From assembly GCA_030762175.1 (NCBI GenBank), contig CM060831.1:95127501-95191500 (forward strand): a stretch of DNA of 64,000 nt. Reading direction: 5' to 3'. This document shows positions 21,360 to 33,751 of this stretch, one piece after another. The position numbers and the translations under genes are program-made. The notes under the pieces are model-generated. The model saw only the letters and a program-made list of their open reading frames with translations, had not been told where the DNA came from and did not search any database. Within the stretch, counting starts at the first letter, position 1; each line of letters opens with the position of its first letter. Source of the stretch: Metallyticus violacea (taxonomy: Eukaryota > Arthropoda > Insecta > Mantodea > Metallyticidae).

Positions 21360-22800
21360 TCAAGCGAGAGCATTCTTGCGCTATGATTTACTATGATTTT
21401 AAAGTCGGTTTATAGGAGAGAATGTGCCTTAAATGTCATCATATTTGATGATTTTTGCCCTTTGCAGTGTAAAATTTATTGATAGTTTGCAGATTTTAGA
21501 AAAGGAAGAGACGCACTTTAAGATGAAAACCGCGCAGTTCGCACCGCTGCAAGTTTGAGAGGAGATCCCTCCCCGTTTCCAATGGGAGTCAGGAAGTCCG
21601 TGGTTCTCAGTGGATTTTTAGATTCAGGACGGCACCTAATTTCTTAATCCGACCCGCCTTTCGGCTGTAGACGATCTCGTCCCAAACGCGCCAAGCGAAC
21701 TTAGCTGCCAGGTTCTCACTGGTGGATAGGTTACGTCTAGCATAGATCTACTCAATTTAAGAAGTGAATCACCCCAGTATAGGTAGCCACCACCCTCCCT
21801 ACGAAAAGCAGGATTCAGGTAACTATTAGCCCTCAAGGTACACGTCATAGGCACTCTCTTGGGACACACTGCCCAATGTAAGTCTAACATTCATTGACGA
21901 TTTGCAGATCTTAGGAAAGGAATGACACATTTGAAGATGAAAACCGCGTAGTTCTCACCGCTACAGTAACAGCATGTGAAAATATAACGAAAGCATAGAT
22001 TATGCTTTGGGAAGATCATCGCTGTACATATTTCCAGATTCAAAAAGCTCTGATGAGTGAAGCGGCAGCAGTGAAAACAAGCTTCGAAGAAAAACTTATG
22101 GTCAGGAAGTTCTGCAGTCGTTGGACCCCCCTCCCAAAATTAGCACGGGGGAGGGGGAAAACACGTGTGGATTAGAGCCAGAAAATTGGAACATTTTATG
22201 ATGTACAAAAAAACACATTTAACATCATAACAAGAGACGAAAGCCTGTATGATCCAGTTACTAAGCGACGATCATCGATTTAGATCTTCCCAGGACAGGA
22301 TCCCCCAACAAAAACGAGGTGAGCCAGAAATGTTGTAAGATGATGTTCTGTTCTTTCTTCTTGGCTAGTGGCCACATTGTCACAATTCTACTTGATGGAC
22401 AAAAAATTGTCACTGCCATATGATATATCACAAAATGTCTGCTCTAAGTCTTCAATGTACAAAGTGTCCCAATGCCTCTGTCCACATTGCATTGGAAACA
22501 ACTCAAATTTCTGCAGTAGTCGAGAATCAATGTTTGCACCATCATCCCATGCCCCATGCAACTTTCTTCTGTTCTCCAAAATAATAGAAAAATTCATTGT
22601 CAATGATTTATGTGACTACATAGAAGAATGTATTTGCTTTTATCCAAAGAATCATGGCATTGAGTGTTTACAAAATAGTTTGAATGGGTAAGATGCTGTA
22701 TGAATGGACATGTCTCAGCTTGCACAATTCTCACTAATATCTGCAACAGTTGTCATAAACTACACTTTTTTTTTTCCTTGTCAGTGGCAAAATGCTTCTT
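21360..22800 (+). mobile_element. mariner relic, interrupted
   Basis: Plus-strand pieces in order: an N-terminal frame LKREHSCAMIYYDFKVGL near 21360-21415; DENRAVRTAA (first copy, near 21520) and again DENRVVLTATVTACENITKA (near 21935-21990); RCTYFQIQKALMSEAAAV and KLMVRKFCSRWTP (to about 22125); NTFNIITRDESLYDPVTKRR (first catalytic region) and FPGQDPPTK (to about 22310); SGHIVTILLDGQKIVTA near 22370; SSHAPCNFLLFSKI and PKNHGIECLQNSLNG near 22540-22690. Together they cover a whole mariner transposase with many frameshifts. An unclassified insert of about 330 bp splits its N-terminal domain. Confidence 0.75.
21555..21887. other. Unclassified GC-richer insert in mariner
   Basis: Distinctly richer in G and C than its surroundings, and flanked by two imperfect copies of about 80 bp of the mariner N-terminal region (about 21473-21550 and 21890-21965, both containing gatgaaaaccgcg). 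The minus strand is open for 84 codons (21890-21636) with no domain that I know. No A tail, terminal inverted repeat or tRNA-like promoter is evident. It could be a piece of a retroelement 5' region or of a host transcript. Confidence 0.45.
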
Positions 22801-22979
22801 TTGCCATCACAGAATGTTCTGGGATAATCCTTGAGTATTGAAATTTCTAATGTCAGATAACATGACATAATAACATAAATCAGCATCCAGTGCACAAATA
22901 TCGAATCTAATTGTTAATTTTTCTGTATTCATTTTCTTGGCAACATTGTACCACAAAAGAACAACCATACATAAACTTA

Positions 22980-22980
<1 letters not shown>

Positions 22981-23032
<52 letters not shown>

Positions 23033-23056
23033 CAACAACAACAACAACAACAACAA
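22981..23056. repeat. (AAT)n(AAC)n microsatellite
   Basis: About 49 bases of AAT/ATA repeats pass directly into about nine AAC units. The minus-strand open frame through it (CCCC...YYYY) is an artefact of the repeat. Confidence 0.97.
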
Positions 23057-23124
23057 AAAAGGGTGATAAAATTTGTTTTACTATCAGTATTAATTACACT
23101 GAAATGCAAATTTTAACTTTTACT

Positions 23125-24495
23125 GGGGCCTAACTCGACCATGCTGAATGTAAAGGCACTGCAATGGGCACCAGAATAGCAACATCTTATGCTAATCTTT
23201 TTTATGGCTGGCTTACAGGAAGAATTTCTTAAGTCCTGTTCTCTGCCTCAGAGAAGTCCTTAACCACTAGTGATACATTTTTGATAGAAGTGCTGATTTT
23301 TCATGTAAAGTTATATTTCAGGGTTATCTTTAGAATCACAAATCAAAGTTAAAAATAGGTTCATAAAAATTTCTAAACGTTGACTAGAAGTCAAAGGAAG
23401 TCCAAGTTTTGAGGGAGGATGAAACTTGAAAGGAAGGTGTAACATTTGAAGTATGCTGAGAAGATTTGTTATGCCAATAGTAACACCGTGTTAAATAAGG
23501 ACAAAATTTAATGCCATTGGAAAAAATGATTAAATTTGAGAGTTGGGGAAAAAGATAATCCTTTTTGCAAAAGCAATGTATCAGCATCAGAAAGTGAAAT
23601 AGAAGATATATTAACAACCAGACTATTACTAGCAGGGGAAGTACAAGGGGCATTTGCTATTTAGATGCTAGTATGCAGTAACTGAGTAAAATTTACATGA
23701 AAGAGGTAAATTGAGAATAAAAGTCAAGTCAGAAGTTGATGCTATGAGCAGCAGTGAAAAGTTTTGGCAGAAAGATGCGGCAAACTGAATAGGAATGCCT
23801 GCTCTTCAATTTTGTAAATAAAATCGCAATAGTTTATGAAAATGTTTCTGATTGGGAGAATACAACAATTTATTCATACTCATCAAGATGCTATTAACTG
23901 TGGTAATATATTTAGGAGAACATGCCAAAATAATTTTAATAAAACTAATTAATTTAGACAAATGAAATTGCTGCAAATATTGAGGATCATACTGTTAGAA
24001 CACTACCTAACCTCAAAAGTATATTTTGCTGAAACCTATCTCCTTCGAATTTACCTCATCCCATTGCAGCCTCATATCCTTGCCAAAACCCTAAATTTAA
24101 AACCTGTGAGCTAATTATGCCATGCCATTCATTCCGCAGTCCTAATTTATCCAGAGAATTCAGTATTTCTTCATTTACTACCTGTTCTTCTAAGAATGTC
24201 ATATATGTGTTATCTTGTAAGCTTTGCAAAGCACTTTATAACTTTATAACTTTATAACTTCTACTGTTGTTTCGCTACGTATGAACAATCATAGATGTTC
24301 TGTTAAAACCAAGTCTCCCTTGCCGGTTGCCCAACATGCCTTACCTCACTGCAAGGATTTTGATGATGCTTTTAATTTAATGCTTACTGATGCGTTACCT
24401 ACTCATAGCTCTGAAAGTTTACTCCGAGAAATTGCAGCTATATTTTTACATAAAGTGCATATACCACCTGGTTTAAATCTTACATATTATTTTTT
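23125..24495 (+). mobile_element. Second-lineage Penelope-like element, decayed
   Basis: GTAMGTRIATSYANLFYGWL (23156-23215) is a reverse-transcriptase motif B of the form usual in Poseidon/Neptune-type PLEs (GTAMGT..APSYANLFM). About 1 kb on, VIYVLSCKLCKALYN (near 24200) and NNHRCSVKTKSPLPVAQHAL with a run ending IPPGLNL (24281-24480) form the GIY-YIG endonuclease of that group. The 80-codon open frame at 24281-24523 covers its C-terminal half. The link TTTATAAC is triplicated at 24236-24260. The middle is unrecognisable. It differs clearly from the YIGKTKR-type PLEs elsewhere here. Confidence 0.7.
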
Positions 24496-24989
24496 TTTTC
24501 TCCCTCTCACACACTCTTGTTAATTGTTTCATCTATTTTAAAACTCAAGCAGTTCGTAATATAGCGATTACCAATCTGTGCCTTGTAAGTGTTTTATCCT
24601 TTTCTGATTTTCTAGTTATTGTTATTTTAGTTACATTATTAATAGTGCTATATTATTTTTCATTTATCTATTTATCAGTAGTAGCATTAATGCTGGACAC
24701 TTTAGAGAATGTTGGTTCCTATTATGTTAAGGTCTTAATTTTAATTAAAATTTTTGCTTTTAATGAAGTCAAATTTTCAGGAAAGAAACATGTCTTAATG
24801 TTCAACATTTTAAAAATGAACAAACTAAATTACAATTACAACTTATCAAAACAACAGCTGTAAATGGTACATTTGGACACATTCATATAAATTATTGTAA
24901 GTGCTTCATGCTAACATTTTGTTGGATATACTTTTGATTTCATTACTACCTCTATTCTTCGTGGCATTCAGTACACCAAACATGGGAGA

Positions 24990-25910
24990 TCTACTGGTGT
25001 CATCACTTTAAACCACAATTGGACTCTAGCATCTCTCTCTTGTTACTGAAATTCCGACGTGACACCAAAACTTTCTGCCTTGACCTTGGATTGAGGTCAA
25101 GATTGTTCTCTGGCCAAGAAAGGACAGTAACACAATGGTATTTGAACCATTTCTGATTGATTTGATCGGTGTAATTGCACTTTGTGCCATCCTGCTGGAA
25201 GATGCACCGCAGACTATCAAATCTTGTATTGCAGGCATCAGTTTTAAGTCTAAGACCTCTTTTTGCTATTTTGTGGCATAAACTAACACTGCTAAGTCCC
25301 AACACCATGCCTTGCCATGTTTCGCCATACCACAACAATGGCAGGATGGTGCATATGATGGTAGTGCACTCAGGTAATATGTCTTCACCTATTCAGGGAC
25401 ATACAAAAGTGACGCCTTCACTTCCAAAGATGTTGATATTAGTTTCATAGCTCCAAATGACTTTCCTGAATTCTTCTTGCATGCAATTCCTGTGTGCTAA
25501 AGCCCACTTCATATGCTTTTGGTTGAGATAAGGCTTTTTGTTTGGCATCCTGCCTTGTAGACCATTTTCCCAAAGTTCTTCTATGATTGTTTGGTCAGAA
25601 ACTTAGCCCAGAAGTCCTCAAGATGGCATTTATATCTTTTGCTGTATGTCGTAACCTTGTAGAGCAAAGCGGCAGAATTTGCAGCATTCTTGAGCAGATG
25701 GTTTTGGTTTTCTGCTATCTCTTGGAGATGTTTGTGTGCTCCCAGTTACTTCATATTGCTTGCAAACTTTTCTAATATCTGATTTTGTAGTGCCACCATT
25801 CATTATTTCTTCATAGGAATAGCCTACTTCACAAAGTGTTACTGTCTTCTCCTTTTACTTGGTGACCAATCAGCATGTTTTGTCTTAGTAGCCATTATTT
25901 CAAATTATGG
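24990..25910 (-). mobile_element. Tc1-like transposase relic
   Basis: The minus strand starts MATKTKHADWSPSKRRR at 25893 and continues with frameshifts: KPYLNQKHMKWALAHRNCMQ, FRKVIWSYETNINIFGSEG (first catalytic region; the usual SDES is SYET), FQQDGTKCNYTDQINQKWFK (second Asp) and LSWPENNLDLNP followed by a degraded block where NP(I)EN should be. This matches Tc1 transposases of about 340 residues. Terminal inverted repeats were not identified. Confidence 0.82.
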
Positions 25911-26296
25911 GATCACTTTTCAACTCCCTCTGAAAGATGTTCACTTCACAAAAGTTAGTTGCCAACTGTTACATAACAATGTTGATCAAATTTGACTTTG
26001 GTACTTAGACAATACAACAATAGGAGCAATAAGAGCTCTGTTGGTTGAAAATATGATAAATGCACAATTATATTCCTGCTGTACTAAGATGGAATTAATG
26101 AAGTTACTGAGTGATATTAATTAAACTTATTTCTAATATCTCTACAGAATGTAGCATGTTTCACCTTTGTTAAATATGGTATAGAAACATCATAGACAAA
26201 TAAAAATGTCATCTGTTGATTTAGCATAACACAATCTTTGTACATCTAGTAAGATTTAAAAAGGATAAAGTGTCCAGAATTAATGACACTACTGTA

Positions 26297-26322
26297 CATA
26301 CACACACACACACACACACACA
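26297..26322. repeat. (CA)n microsatellite
   Basis: About 13 CA units, next to a T run. Confidence 0.95.
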
Positions 26323-26519
26323 TGAATTTTTTTTTCTTTCATTGCAGGTACCTAGTAGGTATGATCAATGCAGATTGGATAGATTATTAAAAAATCTTTC
26401 CATGGGCACAACTGCAATAGCTTACATTCCTTCAAAATTAACTTAAAAAAATAAAATATATTTTATGGGTATGGCTGCAAAAACTTCATTCCTTTGGAAT
26501 TCGCTAAAACATAGGGTTA

Positions 26520-26830
26520 GGTATATTTTATTTAAGGACAATCTTTAACATCTTTGATCATTTGCATCCCATTCAATTCAGAGCATGAAATGGTCAATTA
26601 ATTTTCTCAGGGACCTGTTCTTTCAGGCTTAATGTTCTGTAAATCTATGACATGGAACATAGATGTAAATCTATGTAAATCTGTGACATGGAAGTAAAGC
26701 CTTCCTTTGGAAGGCTTTACTTTCCTTCCAAAGGAAGCCATACTTAGGATTTTAATGTGCTAAAAACCCATCAGTCCTGGTCAGGTTTGGACATGCAACC
26801 TTGGGTCTATGGGGCATCAGGACCAATATT
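26520..26830 (-). mobile_element. SINE family A, decayed copy
   Basis: Shares the tail tttaaggacaatctttaaca, the middle cattcaattcagagcatgaaa and the B-box region (ggtcaggtttggacatgcaa) with the other family A copies. It carries a local duplication and foldback around 26640-26735 (cctttggaaggctttactt against gccttcctttggaaggc). The A-box head is degraded. Confidence 0.78.
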
Positions 26831-27060
26831 ATTACAACATAGGAATTAGACCTACTTTACTGTGCATTAAACCGAGAGTATACTTGAAACTAAAACACAA
26901 GGTAAAGAACTGATATTATACAGGTTAAATACTATAGAAATTTATTTTAAATGTTTGAAATGAGAAATGAAACAGCATTACAGAAATAAAATGTATGAAA
27001 ACATTGAGCATTCAGATAAGCCATGCAAACATGAAGAAAAAACATATAAAAAATACATAC

Positions 27061-27270
27061 TAGTAATTATGGTCAACATAGATCCTCCATAAAAACATGG
27101 ATGTGATGTTCGGTTACCAAAGGTGCCACTTTCCAATGCAAAGGTAATGGTCCCATTGCCATTTTCAATTATGGATTCTCGCTTCCATTCACATGTAAAT
27201 GCTGTAAAGTTGTGAGATCTTGATGGCGATTCAATAATGCCTGATAAGCCCTCCAGATCACCTCCACAAA
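27061..27270 (-). CDS. Cubn: Cubilin-like CUB exon D (first part of CUB)
   Basis: The 210-bp exon has acceptor ATATAG and donor GTATGT, phase 1 at both ends. It encodes CGGDLEGLSGIIESPSRSHN, FTCEWKRES and, after a run with GTITFALESGTFGNRTSHP, CFYGGSMLTIIT. This gives C1, C2 and C3 of a CUB whose C4 is in exon E. The split codon A|AG to exon E and G|TT from exon C both work. Potential N-glycosylation sites (NFT, NGT, NRT) fit an extracellular protein. Confidence 0.88.
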
Positions 27271-28200
27271 CTATATAAATAAGCAGACAACTTACAAATA
27301 AAATAAAAAAATGAGAAACACTTTGAATGTTAAATACCTATAAATACACATATGTATAACTGTTCTTGGTTATGCTTTATAGCAATTGGTACTCATGTTT
27401 ATATAATGAATATTTTTAAAAAATTTAATTTAAGTACATTCTTATCGATATTTGATGATGTTATAAATTATACAAATAAATATGGTCAGTAATTTCATAT
27501 GTATTACAAAAGTTAGCCAATATAATTAAAGAGCAGTAATTAATACATTGTACTAATATATAAAAAACTGCGACTAAGATAGCCTTTAACTCTTGAGAAG
27601 TGAAATTATCAACTACTCAGACAATATAGACCTATACTCTTAATGTTTTCTACTTTTACTCTTGTATACAGTAGAGTTCATTTTCTTGAATCATGTTTGT
27701 TTTCTGTAGTTCAGAATAGAGTATATGCTTCATCTCAATTTTTTTTCAAACTGCAAAAAATGTTGTTCTACATTTACAAATGCATTGAACAAAGTTTATC
27801 TAAACATTTACAACTTCAAATATTCAATGCAGTCATTACAAAAGAGGACACTTTTTAATTACAAACCTACTGATGTTACAATGGAGCAGAAAACATACCA
27901 TTAATGATTATGAATGTAATTTTTAAGCATGGCTTTTAAAATAATTTTGAAGATGTAAATTGAAACAACCTGCAGTGCCAAAGGTTCATTTTGTTAATCA
28001 TGGATTAATGAGGGATATAGGAGTCAAAGAATGAAAATAAATAATACTTAAGAAAAAATAATTGAAGACTAAATGGTAAACATAAGGCTGAAAGCGCAAG
28101 TCAACATCAAAACAAATATTTTATAGTTAAATGGTATCTATCAATCATTACAAGTAATAAAGATAACATTTAAGAATGTTAAGACTATGAATAAAACATA
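27271..28200. other. Intron sequence, no feature seen
   Basis: AT-rich start of the intron between exons C and D. The plus-strand frame at 27643-27858 has no recognisable domain. Confidence 0.5.
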
Positions 28201-28204
28201 GATT

Positions 28205-29880
28205 TTGCTTATTTTAAAAACACATTTTTTAAGTAAAATGGACAGATATAAGAAACAAGCTGTTGAAGGCAAATACAGTAAAGGCATTTTTCCTGCTTGC
28301 TTCAAAATAGCTATTGTTAAGTATTACATAAAAAGGAGGAAAGAAATAATATGTCAAACTATCAACCCATTAAACACTCAAAAATCTTGGAAAAATTATT
28401 TTAGAAAGGAACAGTTTACTATCAGCAGCTCAACATGGTTTTATAAGCAATCGCTCTATTGAATCAACAATTTTCTCTTTTGTTATGTATTGATGAAAAA
28501 AATATATTTCAGCCATTTTCCTAGATCTGTCAAAAGCATTTGACTCAATGCCCATAAAAAACTATTAGTAAAATTTAAAAAGTTTGGAATTAGAGAACTG
28601 CCCTACAAATGGATAAAACCATATTTAAATAACTGGAAGCAAGCTGTTGAAATTAAACACAGAGAAATTAGAGAGGTAAAGAAGTATCAGTCAAGTGCAC
28701 TAGCAGAAAATATGGAGTACCTCAAGGTTCTATATTAGGTCCTATTCTTTTCACTAATCATTAACAACTTCATTAACTCTCTCTTCTTTGCTGATGATAT
28801 AAATGTTCTGGTAAGGGCAGTACACAAAGAAAACTTAAAGTCAATTCACCAAGTAACAGACCAAATTGTTAACTATTTCATAGAAAACAATCTCATAATA
28901 AATGTCAATAAGACAGTAGCAAAGGACATTCATACAAAGAAAATAAAGAATATATAGCTCCACAAATTAAACTCCTAAACCAACAATTGCGAAAATAGAA
29001 TCCACCAAATATCTTGGCCTATGGGTTCAAACCAATTTAAAATGGGATACCCACATAAATCACATAAACAAAAAATATAAGTAAAATATAAAAAAAAGTA
29101 AAATATGCTATATGATAAGGGTACAAGGGTAAGGGTACAAAGGCAGAGACTGTTAGAATGGCTTACTTTGCATATGTCTATTGCTTGTCAATATTCTGGA
29201 GGGAATCAATTGTAAGTAAAGTATGGGAGGGGGAAAAAAAAATAATAAATAAAAATAAAAAAAGCATAAATAAAAATTACAGCCATGATAGGAGCAAGTC
29301 CAAGAACAACATAAAAACCACTTTTTAAAAAATTAGACACTCTTCCTCTTCCTTGTATCTACATATTTGAAATAATGTTTATCCATAAAACCAGCAATAA
29401 TACAGATTAAACCTTCTTTAAGAATGAAGCAGTCCATCAATACAATACAAGGCAAAATTCAAACCTCCATGTATATAAGTATAAAACCTCCTTACACCAA
29501 AGATGCATATTGCACTCTGGCATAAAGATATACAACAACCTTCAGAACTACTTAAAAGGAAATACAGCAAGATAAAAGTTTGAAACTATCCTAAGGGCAC
29601 ATCTAATTAACCACTGCTTCAACTCCATTCATAATTGCCTTGTAAATGATGATAAATAATTATTTCATAACTGCACTATATTCTAGTAGTGTGAGAATGA
29701 CAATGGATTTCATCTAAGTACTTACCTTGATATTATTGTATACATCTAATTATATTTTTACTTTTGATATTCCTGTTCATAATTCAGTATTTTATTAAGG
29801 TATGTTCAACATTGATTGTACTAATATGTACTAAAATGATCAACTGGATCAATAAACCAACCCCACCACTACATATACTT
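28205..29880 (+). mobile_element. CR1/jockey-like LINE relic, near full RT
   Basis: The broken frame reads FPACFKIAIVKYYIKR near 28290, INPLNTQKSWKNY (28365; usual YRPIS.L), ..FLDLSKAFD decayed near 28520, YKWIKPYLNNWKQAVEI near 28605, the GVPQGSILGP region near 28715-28745, INNFINSLFFADDINVLVRA (28765-28820, intact ADD), KYLGLWVQTNLKWDTHINHI near 29015-29065, and the C-terminal ASPRTT..PLFKKLDTLPLPCIYIFEIM near 29295-29375. It ends with atcaactggatcaataaacc near 29860. A second relic of the same kind lies at 60.4-61.3 kb. Confidence 0.83.
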
Positions 29881-30640
29881 CTACATAAAAAAAATCAAAT
29901 GCACACAGGAAGATATTTTGTTAGCTCTTACTTAGATGTATGAGTAAGAGAGACTATAGTTTTCTTCACAGTGAAGTGAGTTATCTTATGCTAGATATTT
30001 CAGACTTAGCTCATGAAAATGTCAGCATGTAAACGGTCTCAAAATTGTGTTTGATTTTATATTAATAAATCAATATGAACACAAACCTTTCCCACCTTTT
30101 CCATCATGGTACATCAGTACATTATTTCATGGGACCCCAGGTCATGAATTACAAAAATATTCACCATCAGTTGTCTTAGATAATAAAGATCTTGCACTGG
30201 AATGCATGGGAGCAAATTCAGTCAAGCTGCTTTCTTTTTAAAAAATATGGTAGTTGCCCTGGAAGGTTTTGTTTTTGTTTATAGTCAACAATTCTGCAAC
30301 TTCCTTGATTTTAAGTTTAGTAGAGGATTTTAAAATGTTTCGTTCAGCTCCATGCACATTAAGAATTCACCTATAACAGGTTGACCAAATTCTAGATTGA
30401 AATGCTATTTAAAATATTGAAAGAAAACCCTGTAAGAAAGCCTTTTTCTATTCCTAAGTCCTTTTCTTTTTCAATAAACATCTCAAAGGGGTTTAAATAC
30501 TTAAATCAGCTGACAGTTAATGATTTTTTTCAATTTCCTTGCATAGTGAAATACATTCTGGTAATCTTGAGCCTGGAATAGCATTTGCAGATGTAATCAC
30601 ACTGATCAACAACAAAAATGCTTCAGAGATAAAATTAATA
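29881..30640. other. Intron sequence, no feature seen
   Basis: AT-rich. The 64-codon plus frame at 30047-30241 shows no domain. Confidence 0.5.
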
Positions 30641-30644
30641 AATT

Positions 30645-30765
30645 TTTAACTAGAAATGCTAATTGGAAGTTGTACACTTAAACTATTCATATAATTAGGA
30701 TTACTGTATGATTGAGTCAAACTTCGCCTCTTATTGGCTCCACTTATTTGTTTATGCATATTTGT
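30645..30765 (-). mobile_element. PLE tail fragment, inverted
   Basis: attggaagttgtacacttaaac and tgtatgattgagtcaaactt, followed by ggctccacttatttgttta, match the reversed PLE terminal tail seen at 10423-10515 and 56450-56520. No coding or hammerhead part remains. Confidence 0.65.
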
Positions 30766-30889
30766 TTTTGCATATTATCATTAAATATGACACCTATGTG
30801 TAAATAGTGCGAATAAGCTTTGTTATATTTGTGGTGAAGTTACACTTTCTTCTAAAAAGAAGAATAAAGAAAGCATACCAACTCTAATA

Positions 30890-31085
30890 ATACAAAGAAG
30901 CATCTCATTAACCTGGAGAGCATTTTGGGCCATTAAGTTTATATTGTTAGACCAAACACTAACTAAGAAAATCAGATTCCAGATGCTGGAAACCTGTGTA
31001 TATTCTGTATTACTCTATAGGTGCTAGACATGGTCAATAACAATAAAACAAAAGAACAAAATTCAAATATGCCAAAAAAAAAAAT
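30890..31085 (+). mobile_element. RTE-type LINE relic
   Basis: One open frame reads LTWRAFWAIKFILLDQTLTK, KIRFQMLETCVYSVLLYRC, TWSITIKQKNKIQICQ. This is the thumb and connection segment of RTE reverse transcriptases (usual form WRAFWALK..C..P.LLYG.QTW). It stops at about 31085. Confidence 0.78.
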
Positions 31086-31329
31086 GCATTACCCAGGCAC
31101 ACGTGGAGCATTTCCATGCTTGCTGATTATTGCTGGTTCATTACAAAAGATGCATGTAAAAGGTTTTAAATGGAAAGAGGAATGAATACAAGCAGAATTT
31201 TTGGGATAATTTAGTTTCCAAAATGGGGGATATGAGAAAGTATGAAATTTTGGGGGCACTGAAATGTGGAAAGATACAGGAAGCAGTAGGGAAGATTGAA
31301 TCATTGGTGAAGTAGGCAGGAAGTAAAAT

Positions 31330-32730
31330 GGAGGTGAAGTATACAGAGAAAACAAAGGAGCGTGGTAGGTATGATAGGGAATGTGTAAAAGCAAAGAAAG
31401 AAGTGTACAGGGACTTAGTAAAATGGAGAAGATCACAGGAGAAAGAAGGAAGATAGGCAAATATTCTTGGTGAAGAAAAGAGGATATAAAGGCTTAATAC
31501 AAAATAAGAAGCAAAATAGCAGCCAAGAATAGGAAATAAGATGAAGGAAGCTGTGCTGGCATAAATGTATGGCTAGTGGTTAAGGAATTTTGAGGCAGAA
31601 AAGGTTAGAAAACGAGATAAAGTCAATAGAATGGATGTATCACTTTGGAAATTTGTTAAGTGATGGGAAGATACAGAGTTATGAATTAAACATAGGTAGT
31701 TTGGTAAGTAGAGTAGAAGGTTTAGATAAGAAATTTAGTAGAGAGGAGGTAGAGAGACAGATAAAAACAATGTAGAGGAACAAGGTAGTTGGAATAGATG
31801 GAATTCCAAGAGAATTTTGGAAAGTTTTTCGGAAAATGGAAGGAGGCAAAAGGTTATTAATAAAGCTACTAAACAGAATTAAATAGACAAAGGAAATACC
31901 GGAAAATTGGAAAAAGGAGCATGATTGTTACATTATATAAAGGTAACGGTGATATTAATAGTCCTAGTAATTATGGGGAGTTAATTTGTTCTCTATTTTA
32001 GGTAAAGTATACACAGGTGTTCTAGCAGAGAGGTTACAAGAATGGATGGAAATGGAATTATCAGAGTATCAGGAAGATTTCAGAAAAGGGAAAAGAACAA
32101 CAGATCATATTATGGTAATTCAAACTATTATGGATAAATATTAAAGGAAAAAAAGGAGTAAAGTATAGAACTTTTTTGTGGATTTAGAGAAAGCATTTGA
32201 CACAATAAATAGGAAGGCATTAACATACACATTGAGATGCAAGGGAGTCAGTATTGAATTTATTTTAGGACTGCAAAAAATATACGAAGGAATTAGCTTT
32301 TGTGTCAGATGTGATGGGAGTAGAATTATAGATTTCACGACCCAAAAAAAGGGTTTGAGACAGGGATGTAAACTGAATCCAATATTATTTAAATTATTTA
32401 TAGCTGATACCATAGAGAGGATTGGGATGAAGAATAGGCAATGTCCAATAATTGGAATGAAAGAGATATGCTTTTTGCAGATGATCTAATAGTGGGGGGG
32501 GGGAGGAACTGTGATAGGGATACAGCATGCCATCAATGAAATTGGTAGACATTGTACAGAATGGGGTCTAAAAATAAATAGTAATAAATCAAAGATTTTA
32601 GTATTCAAAAATGGACCAAAATTAAGGAAGGATGTGAGATGGTTTATAAATGGAAATCATTTTGGTGATGAGATATGAGAGAAATGGAGGCTGGGAAGTG
32701 CAGTCAAGAAGTGTACATGCCAAAGGTAAA
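31330..32730 (+). mobile_element. LINE reverse transcriptase relic
   Basis: Linker KERGRYDRECVKAKKEVYRD near 31345-31405; EKVRKR..IEWMYHFGNLL near 31600-31655; NKVVGIDGIPREFWKV (31780-31830, RT motif 1); VDLEKAFDTINRKALTYTL (32178-32235, motif A); KKGLRQGCKLNPILFKLFIA (32348-32407, motif B); ADDLIV near 32479-32497 followed by a G8 tract; GLKINSNKSKILVF near 32567-32610. Several frameshifts. Text and order match the LINE class of the 3'-end copies at 5.2, 16.4, 37.1 and 44.0 kb, so this may be the RT part of that family. Confidence 0.82.
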
Positions 32731-33751
32731 TTAGTTAGTCCAAGTCTTCCAGATATTCCAGTGGGAAACTGCTGATAAACTGAAGACAAGGGCCCAGCAA
32801 TTTATTAGATGAAATTTTTAAAATTAAATATATTATATTGAAGTATTAGTAAGAGAAATTTGATATAAAATATTCGGTTCAGATATTGTTTTGAAGAAGG
32901 TAGGAGAATTTATAAAAGAATTTGTAAAAGAATAATATTTGTATGTATATCTGCATGCAAATTGGAAATTAGAAGAAATAAATTCAATTCATTACAAAAG
33001 ATGCCCCAGAAATGGAATACAAGTGACAGGCAAAGAAGCTATATTTATAGGGCAAAGGAAGCTAAGACTAGAGCATTCAATATATTTTCAGTAGCGCACA
33101 CTGTTTTTCTAATAACTCATAATCTAGAACCAATTCAGAATTTTGAATTTCACTTTATATTCAGCAATTAAAAGTGAAGATATTTATGCATTTATTATTT
33201 CTGAGGCAAAAAAATTGTTAAAATTTGTTGTCCAGTGTTTCAGTTAGTGTTTTATTCAGCCGCAGTAGATCAGTTAATCTAAAGTACTCTTTTTAATGTG
33301 CACCCATATATTTCCATAAAAGCCTTCTAATAGACCTTCAAATTCCATATTGAAAAATATGATACCTCTGTTGATCTTGTTGCTAACTCCTTTATTTTTG
33401 TCTTTCCACAGAACCTAACTGCTTTAATGATAGTAGATAAGTATCCTGTTCAGTTTTTATTTCCATATCATGGATTAGTGAAAATTTCAGTCATATCATA
33501 ATCAATAAAACACTATAGAAATGACTACTTGCAATTTTTTTTTAAAGTAGGGAACCATTTTTGCCTCATAGTTTATATATTCTTTCCCCCATTAACTTTA
33601 GCCCTTTTTATGATGTTTATTCTCTACTTATCAGAATTGTTAACATGTTTCTTTCAAAGTTAATAATTAGAGTTGGTTTGTTGATACACTTCATTTTCTC
33701 TTTTATATGCATATGTTTTGGGTACATTTGTTCCCATTCTCGGTCACAGAC
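32731..33751. other. Intron sequence, no feature seen
   Basis: AT-rich sequence after the LINE relic. Short open frames at 32962-33171 and 33561-33773 have no recognisable domain. Confidence 0.5.

Noticed and set aside
21636..21890. 84-codon minus frame as a host exon
   Set aside because: No splice sites in phase with the CUB gene, and the block is an insert inside a mariner.
22807..23109. 100-codon minus frame with runs of C and Y
   Set aside because: Produced by the (AAT)n(AAC)n microsatellite; not a gene.
31089..31460. 123-codon minus-strand frame rich in S, L and P
   Set aside because: It lies opposite the purine-rich LINE linker on the plus strand, which carries recognisable LINE motifs; it is a shadow frame.
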